Assembly (NCBI GenBank): GCA_021796055.1
Contig: JAJYOS010000152.1
Location: 1 to 10,203, forward strand
DNA: 10,203 nucleotides
Source: Bacteroidota bacterium
Lineage (GTDB): Bacteria > Bacteroidota > Kryptoniia > Kryptoniales > JAKASW01
Direction: 5' to 3'
The translations under genes were made by a program, and so were the position numbers. Positions 5,732 through 10,203 of the stretch are shown here, piece by piece. Within the stretch, counting starts at the first letter, position 1. Each line of letters opens with the position of its first letter. A model generated the notes under the pieces. It was not told the origin of the DNA and searched no databases. It saw only the letters and a program-made list of their open reading frames with translations.

Positions 5732-7682
5732 GTATCTTCACGCCAAATTCGTCCCGAAGGTTTCGCAGCCATTCATCCTGTAATTTCTTGGATTCGTATT
5801 CCTGGTAGTTGGAAGAGACCTCGGCGCGTGCCTCTTCGAAAGTTTTCGGCTGGGGCGGTACAAAGTCGTTGACCCTTATTATCGAGAATCCATTTTCGAA
5901 CCGGACCGGATCGCTGAATTCTCCGGTTTTCATGCCGAAGGCCATAATCGCCAATGCATTTGACGAATCGGCGAACAAACCCCAGTGACCGTTCTTCTCC
6001 TTCAAATTTATGTCGGTGTCGAACCGGGAAGCAAGCGTGTCAAAATCAGTTCCTCGTTCGAGCAATCCGTGCAGGCTGTCGGCAAGAGCGACTGTACCTA
6101 CCTCTATCCTGCTTAAGTCTGCCCGTCGAGGCCACACGTACTGTCCCGCATGACTCTCGAAGTATGGCTTCAGCACACTGTCGCTAGTCGCCACTTTGCT
6201 CCATACCTTGTCCTGTTCAATCTGGTAGATCAGGATGCCGTTTTCGTATTCTCTTATGAGCGAATCGAATTGGGCATACGTCGGCGCCTTCTTGACAGCG
6301 TAGTGAGTGAGGAGCATGTTCTTGGCCGTTTCCGCGACCACCCTTTCGATGTTTGCGCGAGTCGGGGGCAAGGGGGCTAGCTGCTCGTTCGTCTTCGCCG
6401 TCCAAACCACCGTGTCTACCGTCGCAGAATCGTTGTCGAAAGTAAACATCGGTTCATCCAATTCAGTGGCAGTCAGGAGAGAATCGAAATCGGTCTGCGA
6501 AAATGATTTTGCAGAATCAATCTTGTCGTAGAACATTCCGACAGTCCGCTCGTTTTCCCTATACGCATACCGGCTTTTCAGCCGATCAATGAATCTTTCA
6601 AGATCCAGCTTGTAACCGCCGCTGAGATATGTGGACCTCAATCTCTCCCGATCCTCATTGTACGGGGGGACATCCTTTACTCCTGTGAGCTTGATGATGT
6701 GGTATCCGAACTGAGTTCTGACCGGCCCCGTGACCTCGCCGACTTTCAGATTGAAGGCAGCTTCTTCGAACGGACGCACCATCATACCGCGCGAAAAATA
6801 GCCGAGGTCCCCTCCTCTCATACCTGACACGGTGTCTGCAGAATTATCCCGTGCAAGCGTGGCAAAATCAATGCCTTTCTTTGCGGAGTCCAGGATAGCC
6901 ACAGCTTTATTGTATGCTTCAAGCGTATCACTCGGAGAATTCCCGTTTATCCTGATCAGTATGTGACTGGCCCGGATGCTTTCGTATCGCGGCCTTCTGT
7001 CGGTCAGCTTCAGGACAAGATAACCGAACGCCGTCCGGATCGGATAAGACCCGACCTCGCCTGGTTTAAGGGAATACAGCAGGTCCTCAAACTCTTCGCC
7101 TCCGACATACTGCAGAAAACTTCCGGCAGTCACATAGTATGTATCTCCTCCACGATAGATGTGTATCAACGAGTCGAGAGGAGCACCGGCTTTGAGTGCC
7201 CTGATAACACCCATTGCTTCATCGTATGCTTTCAGCGTATCGCCCGCGGGAAAAGCAGAGTCGGGTTTGATCTGGATAAATACCTGCTCGGCACGGACCT
7301 CGAATTTTCTCCTCTCATAAATCTTTCGCACCATCGGGTCGGTAATCTCATGCTCCAAAACATAAGCAACCGCAAGCTGGTCCTCATAACTCTTCATTTC
7401 CGTGCTCACCGCAGGATTGTCACTCAGATGTTCCTTCTGAGCGTCCAGGAGTTTAAGGTTATAATTCACCAGCAATTTCAGGAAATTATCCTTGTTAGCG
7501 ACCGAATTACTGGTGTCGGCGGTCGGGAGAGCGTTCCTGGCAAACTGCTGCTTGAACTCGCCATATGTGATCTGTTTGTCACCTACAGTTGCGATGACTT
7601 TATTGTCCACATTCATATTCGCCGCACATCCGGCAACGATTATGCTCAACGTAAACGAGTACGCAAAAAGTCTAAACGACAT
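5694..7682 (-). CDS. Large lipoprotein with three parvulin-like (PpiC) repeats
   Basis: A 662-residue exported folding factor. The first residues form a lipoprotein signal ending in VAGC, with Cys19 as the lipidation site. A SurA-like N-terminal region follows (about 28-125, KVIATVGDKQITYGEF). Repeat 1 (about 130-232) is degenerate but ends in the typical TAFGYLVLKL strand. Repeat 2 (about 236-333) is the canonical parvulin domain with ASHILIRI, GGDLGYFSRG and TQFGYHIIKL. A long region without clear family features spans about 335-520. Repeat 3 (about 520-607) is divergent, with NGHWGLF in place of GGDLG and ENGFSIIRV as the closing strand. Only repeat 2 looks like a working prolyl isomerase. 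The start is ATG 7680-7682 because GGAGG lies eight bases upstream; the ATG at 7695-7697 overlaps that ribosome site. It is the first gene of the predicted operon and overlaps the next by 38 bases. It probably acts at the periplasmic face of a membrane with the two following chaperones. Confidence 0.9.
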   Translation of the reverse strand: MSFRLFAYSFTLSIIVAGCAANMNVDNKVIATVGDKQITYGEFKQQFARNALPTADTSNSVANKDNFLKLLVNYNLKLLDAQKEHLSDNPAVSTEMKSYEDQLAVAYVLEHEITDPMVRKIYERRKFEVRAEQVFIQIKPDSAFPAGDTLKAYDEAMGVIRALKAGAPLDSLIHIYRGGDTYYVTAGSFLQYVGGEEFEDLLYSLKPGEVGSYPIRTAFGYLVLKLTDRRPRYESIRASHILIRINGNSPSDTLEAYNKAVAILDSAKKGIDFATLARDNSADTVSGMRGGDLGYFSRGMMVRPFEEAAFNLKVGEVTGPVRTQFGYHIIKLTGVKDVPPYNEDRERLRSTYLSGGYKLDLERFIDRLKSRYAYRENERTVGMFYDKIDSAKSFSQTDFDSLLTATELDEPMFTFDNDSATVDTVVWTAKTNEQLAPLPPTRANIERVVAETAKNMLLTHYAVKKAPTYAQFDSLIREYENGILIYQIEQDKVWSKVATSDSVLKPYFESHAGQYVWPRRADLSRIEVGTVALADSLHGLLERGTDFDTLASRFDTDINLKEKNGHWGLFADSSNALAIMAFGMKTGEFSDPVRFENGFSIIRVNDFVPPQPKTFEEARAEVSSNYQEYESKKLQDEWLRNLRDEFGVKIHEKTFHALLARE

Positions 7683-7690
7683 TCGGGAAA

Positions 7691-7695
7691 CCTCC
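7691..7695 (-). promoter_or_regulatory. Shine-Dalgarno GGAGG for the operon's first gene
   Basis: On the minus strand GGAGG lies eight bases before the ATG at 7680-7682. It decides the start of the large lipoprotein gene against the ATG at 7695-7697, which directly overlaps it. Confidence 0.75.
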
Positions 7696-7718
7696 ATTTA
7701 TTATGACACGCAAATGAA

Positions 7719-7747
7719 ATCTTAAATAACCATTGCCTGAAAATCAA
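7719..7747 (-). promoter_or_regulatory. Candidate promoter of the parvulin-M16 operon
   Basis: On the minus strand TTGATT (7742-7747) and TAAGAT (7719-7724) are separated by 17 bases. Each matches 4 of 6 positions of the sigma-70 consensus, and the pair lies 24 bases upstream of the GGAGG ribosome site. The position is right, but a match this loose occurs by chance in AT-rich intergenic DNA, and Bacteroidota-type housekeeping promoters differ from this consensus. Confidence 0.35.
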
Positions 7748-7985
7748 GGTAAGCCGCAAAGTCACCATAGCTTAGAGGACGAACGGGAGAGTGTTAAGTC
7801 AGCGACAAAAATTCTCAGCTGGTTCATCCCGGCACTCGTTAAAATCTTTACTGACGGGGAAGAAAATTACAGCCGCACCAAGATTGCAATTTGTTTTTTG
7901 GTTCTTTAATTTGAGTTCGGCTTTTGTCTGGGGATTTGTGCAAGTAGATTCTGCTATTTGATTACTAAATGAAAACAAATACAGC

Positions 7986-8630
7986 ATGGTTGCTCTTTTA
8001 ATCGGTCTGCTTATCGGGATAATAATATCTATCCCTATCGGGCCAATTAATGTCACCGTAATATCGAAGGGTTTCAAACAGGGCTTTGGAAGCGCATTCG
8101 CAGTGGGGCTGGGCGCTTCAATTATGGATTTCTTCTATTGCGCGGCCACGATGGTCGGTCTTTCCGCGATCGTCCATAAAATCGAGGTCAATGTAATTTT
8201 CCAGGTCATAGGCTTTCTGCTTCTCTTATACCTTGGGATAAGAGATATCACCACAAAAGTGGAGGTCTTCCGCTACGAGAACTACGTGCCGCAAAACGGA
8301 AGATTCCACAGCGCTTTTCTGGTGGGCGTGTTCATGTATATTTCGAATCCTACCCTCGTCGCTTTCTGGATAACTCTGAGCGGTGTAATCCAGTCCTCCG
8401 GAACCATCATAACGGGAATCACTCAGGGTGCGCTCTTTGCGCTGGGCGTCGGATCGGGAACGGCCCTTTGGTACTATTCCCTTCTCAAGGCGATATTCTG
8501 GAAGCGCGATTCGTTCAAGGCTGAGACTCTTACGCTGCTTTCAAGAATTTCCGGTTACATTATGTTGGCATTCAGTGCTTATATTGGTTATGAGTTGCTG
8601 AATCATTTTCTACGACATGGCATACGATGA
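7986..8630 (+). CDS. LysE/RhtB-family amino-acid exporter-like membrane protein
   Basis: A 214-residue, very hydrophobic protein of the LysE/RhtB superfamily, whose members export amino acids or related small solutes by proton exchange at the inner membrane. About six membrane segments are visible (roughly 2-22, 36-58, 68-88, 110-135, 145-170, 188-208), and the length is normal for the family. The first segment ends in the signature-like PIGPINVTVISKGFKQG (17-33) and is followed by a glycine-rich helix (GLGASIMDFFY). The fourth segment begins with the family-typical NPTLVAFW (121-128). The substrate cannot be told from sequence. The start is ATG 7986; no Shine-Dalgarno sequence precedes it, but a 10-codon frame opening at 7969 overlaps it. 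It is divergent from the operon and 106 bases ahead of the DNA repair gene, with no functional link apparent to either. Confidence 0.88.
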   Translation: MVALLIGLLIGIIISIPIGPINVTVISKGFKQGFGSAFAVGLGASIMDFFYCAATMVGLSAIVHKIEVNVIFQVIGFLLLLYLGIRDITTKVEVFRYENYVPQNGRFHSAFLVGVFMYISNPTLVAFWITLSGVIQSSGTIITGITQGALFALGVGSGTALWYYSLLKAIFWKRDSFKAETLTLLSRISGYIMLAFSAYIGYELLNHFLRHGIR

Positions 8631-8736
8631 TTTTTTTGGATAATACTTTTACCGTAGGCGGGTGTTGCAATAACGCCGAGAGTATCTCTGCATCAAAGGT
8701 TTCATTGGTTCTCATAAAGAAAGAGAGGGCATTCAC

Positions 8737-9357
8737 GTGTCGCAGGCAAGTTTGAAAGTTTCCCCACTTTGGTTGAGACCGGCTGGGAGGCTTGCACGGA
8801 CCGATGTACTCCGCGGCTCAGTAACGCTTCGCAGCGATGCTCGCGAGACAACTTCGAGAATCTACTGTGCTTCGTTTGAAGCCCCGATCGGTGTGATCTA
8901 TATGGCCTCCACAGACAAGGGGCTCTGTAAAATAGCCCTTCCGAAGGACGGCAAATCCAGTTTCTTCAGCTGGATCAAGGACAATTTCGCTCCTGACGGT
9001 ATCGTGGATGACCGCAAGAAAAACTCGAACGCTATCAGACAGCTCAACGAGTACTTCATAGGGAAAAGGACAAAATTCGATCTCGACATAGATCTCATCG
9101 GAACGACGTTTCAACAGCGAGTATGGTCGGAGCTCACCAGGGTACCGTACGGGACCATAGTCACGTACAAGCAGATTTCCAGACGGCTCCATACGCAAGG
9201 CTTCAGAGCGGTTGGATCCACTGTAGGAAAGAATCCCGTCCCGATTATCATCCCATGCCACCGGGTCATCGGGTCCAACAGTAAACTCGTCGGTTACGCC
9301 GGAGGGATCAGGCTGAAGGAATATCTGCTTAGACTGGAAGGCATAATACTCGTTTGA
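8737..9357 (+). CDS. ogt: Methylated-DNA--protein-cysteine methyltransferase (Ogt/MGMT type)
   Basis: This suicide DNA-repair protein moves the alkyl group from O6-alkylguanine to its own cysteine. In the 206-residue product the acceptor is Cys174 in PCHRV. His175, the helix-turn-helix tyrosine Y144 (VTYKQIS), the base-flipping arginine R157 (FRAVG), the hinge N166 (GKNPVP) and the glutamate E195 (LKEYLLRLEG) are all in the expected places, so it should be active. The N-terminal ribonuclease-like domain spans about 42-120. It lacks the Ada regulatory domain, so it is Ogt-like. The start is GTG 8737-8739, with GAGAGG about eight bases upstream; this gives about 41 residues before the family core with no recognisable feature. 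No in-frame ATG exists before codon 56, which is too late. It follows the transporter gene on the same strand. Confidence 0.93.
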   Translation: MSQASLKVSPLWLRPAGRLARTDVLRGSVTLRSDARETTSRIYCASFEAPIGVIYMASTDKGLCKIALPKDGKSSFFSWIKDNFAPDGIVDDRKKNSNAIRQLNEYFIGKRTKFDLDIDLIGTTFQQRVWSELTRVPYGTIVTYKQISRRLHTQGFRAVGSTVGKNPVPIIIPCHRVIGSNSKLVGYAGGIRLKEYLLRLEGIILV

Positions 9358-9406
9358 CAGTCTTGCTTTGCCTGCCCGCACGACATTAGAAGAAGTCAGA
9401 TATTGA

Positions 9407-9443
9407 GGGATGAGCGGGTAGCTCATTCCCGAAGTATACCCGC
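9407..9443. other. Two mutually exclusive hairpins between convergent genes
   Basis: GGGATGAG (9407-9414) can pair with CTCATTCCC (9422-9430) with one bulged T. Alternatively GCGGGTA (9414-9420) pairs perfectly with TACCCGC (9437-9443) around a 16-base loop. The arms overlap, so only one can form at a time. The position between the stops of the repair gene and the PAP2 gene suggests a two-way transcription end. There is no T-run after either stem, so a standard intrinsic terminator is not shown. Confidence 0.3.
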
Positions 9444-9479
9444 CCGAAGTCTCCTTGAACCCGCGACCGGGTAGATACC

Positions 9480-10203
9480 TCAGAACGACATGGTGATTCC
9501 GATGCCTGCCCCGCCCGTGAGAAGGACCGGGCTCATCGACAGCCTAAATCCGCTCCAGGAGCTATTCTTCGCGATCTTCAAGTCCCCCGAACGGGATGCC
9601 AGCTCCCCAAAAGAATAGCCAAGTGCCAGCCCGAGCGGGATGTCACTCCACCAATGGATACCCGTTGCGACAAGACTGGAAGAGATTACTCCGAGTGCCA
9701 CAAATCCGGCGGGCCTGAGCCATTTCACCTCGGGATAATTTTCGCTGATTACAATCAATGTTGTCATCGCAGTTGCTATGTGTCCCGAAGGGAACGCATC
9801 GTAGTTCGGAACATGTCTGATATAGTCGAGCTGGTTCGGGAAGAACCTCCAGGCACCGGTTCTCTCAGTGGAAACATAAGGACTTTCTCTTCCTGTGATG
9901 TGCTTCAGAAGCTGAACGACGACACCACATGCAAGTATAGCTTCCGTTGTCTGGCTCGCAGTGCGGAGCGCCCGCGTGTCATCGAATGCCAAACCGTATG
10001 CTGCAAATAATCCTACAATGCCGAATTGGAATTTCCCGTCTCCCGTGAAGACGAACATGTCGCTGACAGTGCGGAAGGGCGGCGACTGCTCGTACCATCG
10101 CTTCTCGAGCTGCCATGTCTCATAGTCGGTGGCGATCAGCCCGGCCGTCACTGCAGCCATTCCCAGAATCGCGGGAATATTATCCGCACGAAACGTACCT
10201 TCT
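9480..10203 (-). CDS. PAP2-family membrane phosphatase-like protein (N-terminus outside window)
   Basis: This is a protein of the type-2 phosphatidic acid phosphatase family, which usually removes phosphate from lipids such as undecaprenyl or phosphatidyl phosphates at the outer face of the inner membrane. The frame is open to the window edge (240 visible residues), so the ATG at 10158-10160 is probably internal. Counting from that ATG, motif 1 is KHITGRESP (86-94), motif 2 is PSGH (124-127), and motif 3 runs from SLVATGIH (162-169) to D173. Catalytic H127 and H169 and D173 are kept. The usual RP of motif 1 reads SP (S93) and the SR of motif 3 reads SL (L163), so two phosphate-binding arginines are missing, although R91 lies two residues away. 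Several hydrophobic helices are visible. The C-terminus (about 202-226) is glycine-rich, alternating and ends in Phe, unlike a membrane helix. Fold assignment is firm; activity is uncertain. Confidence 0.85.
   Translation of the reverse strand, partial: EGTFRADNIPAILGMAAVTAGLIATDYETWQLEKRWYEQSPPFRTVSDMFVFTGDGKFQFGIVGLFAAYGLAFDDTRALRTASQTTEAILACGVVVQLLKHITGRESPYVSTERTGAWRFFPNQLDYIRHVPNYDAFPSGHIATAMTTLIVISENYPEVKWLRPAGFVALGVISSSLVATGIHWWSDIPLGLALGYSFGELASRSGDLKIAKNSSWSGFRLSMSPVLLTGGAGIGITMSF

Larger units (their letters stand above)
7683..7985. other. 303-base divergent intergenic region
   Basis: This gap separates the operon (minus) from the transporter gene (plus) and must carry both promoters. 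The left end holds the GGAGG and the candidate promoter listed separately. The right part (about 7880-7985) is AT-rich with T-runs and presumably contains the transporter's promoter, but I find no convincing -35/-10 pair there. I saw no tRNA, no long repeat and no believable protein-coding frame in it. Confidence 0.6.

Noticed and set aside
6963..7706. Plus-strand open frame of 247 codons opposite the large lipoprotein gene
   Set aside because: It is antisense to the signal peptide and parvulin repeats of a well-supported gene and has no family features of its own.
7799..8077. Minus-strand open frame of 92 codons overlapping the transporter start
   Set aside because: Its first part is antisense to the first membrane helix of the transporter; composition is low-complexity and no ribosome site is seen.
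8601..8637. AATCAT...ATGATT inverted repeat followed by a T-run at the end of the transporter gene, considered as a terminator
   Set aside because: The T-run is right, but the stem is six mostly A-T pairs around a 20-base loop; not stable enough to call.
8818..9426. Minus-strand open frame of 202 codons opposite the methyltransferase
   Set aside because: The plus strand carries all Ogt active-site residues; the antisense product looks like nothing known.

Overview
The window looks like chromosomal DNA of a Gram-negative bacterium with roughly balanced GC. Evidence for an outer membrane is a periplasmic SurA-type chaperone next to two lipoprotein-signal folding factors. A row of three SurA/PpiC-like genes is a layout I associate with Bacteroidota and relatives such as Ignavibacteriota, so I place it there tentatively. 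No mobile element, CRISPR array, tRNA or rRNA was seen.

Left three quarters (1-7682, minus strand): six tightly spaced genes that look like one operon read right to left. First come three secreted folding factors: a large lipoprotein with three parvulin-like repeats (5694-7682), a small lipoprotein resembling a SurA chaperone without a recognisable active parvulin domain (4868-5731), and a two-parvulin SurA homologue (3585-4862). Then come three M16 (insulinase/pitrilysin-type) proteins: two closely related ones with intact zinc sites (2226-3509 and 854-2173) and a third, cut by the window edge, whose zinc motif is gone (1-790). The last resembles the inactive partner subunit of two-component M16 peptidases. 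Junctions are very tight, with 4-38 base overlaps or short gaps, and both M16-M16 junctions carry 60-base mini-ORFs that start on the upstream stop codon. The obvious reading is a folding plus proteolysis module. One problem is that the three chaperones carry export signals while none of the three M16 proteins shows one.

Middle (7683-7985): a 303-base divergent intergenic region with a plausible promoter and a clear Shine-Dalgarno sequence for the operon.

Right part: a LysE/RhtB-family transporter (7986-8630, plus) and an Ogt-type O6-alkylguanine-DNA methyltransferase (8737-9357, plus), unrelated to each other in function. Then comes a convergent PAP2-family membrane protein (9480-10203, minus, N-terminus outside the window) that keeps the catalytic histidines but lacks two arginines of the usual phosphate-binding signature.

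Most of this is recognisable housekeeping or envelope biology. The observations most worth a second look are the parvulin-M16 operon, the inactive M16 partner, the stop-start relays between the M16 genes and the altered PAP2 active site.
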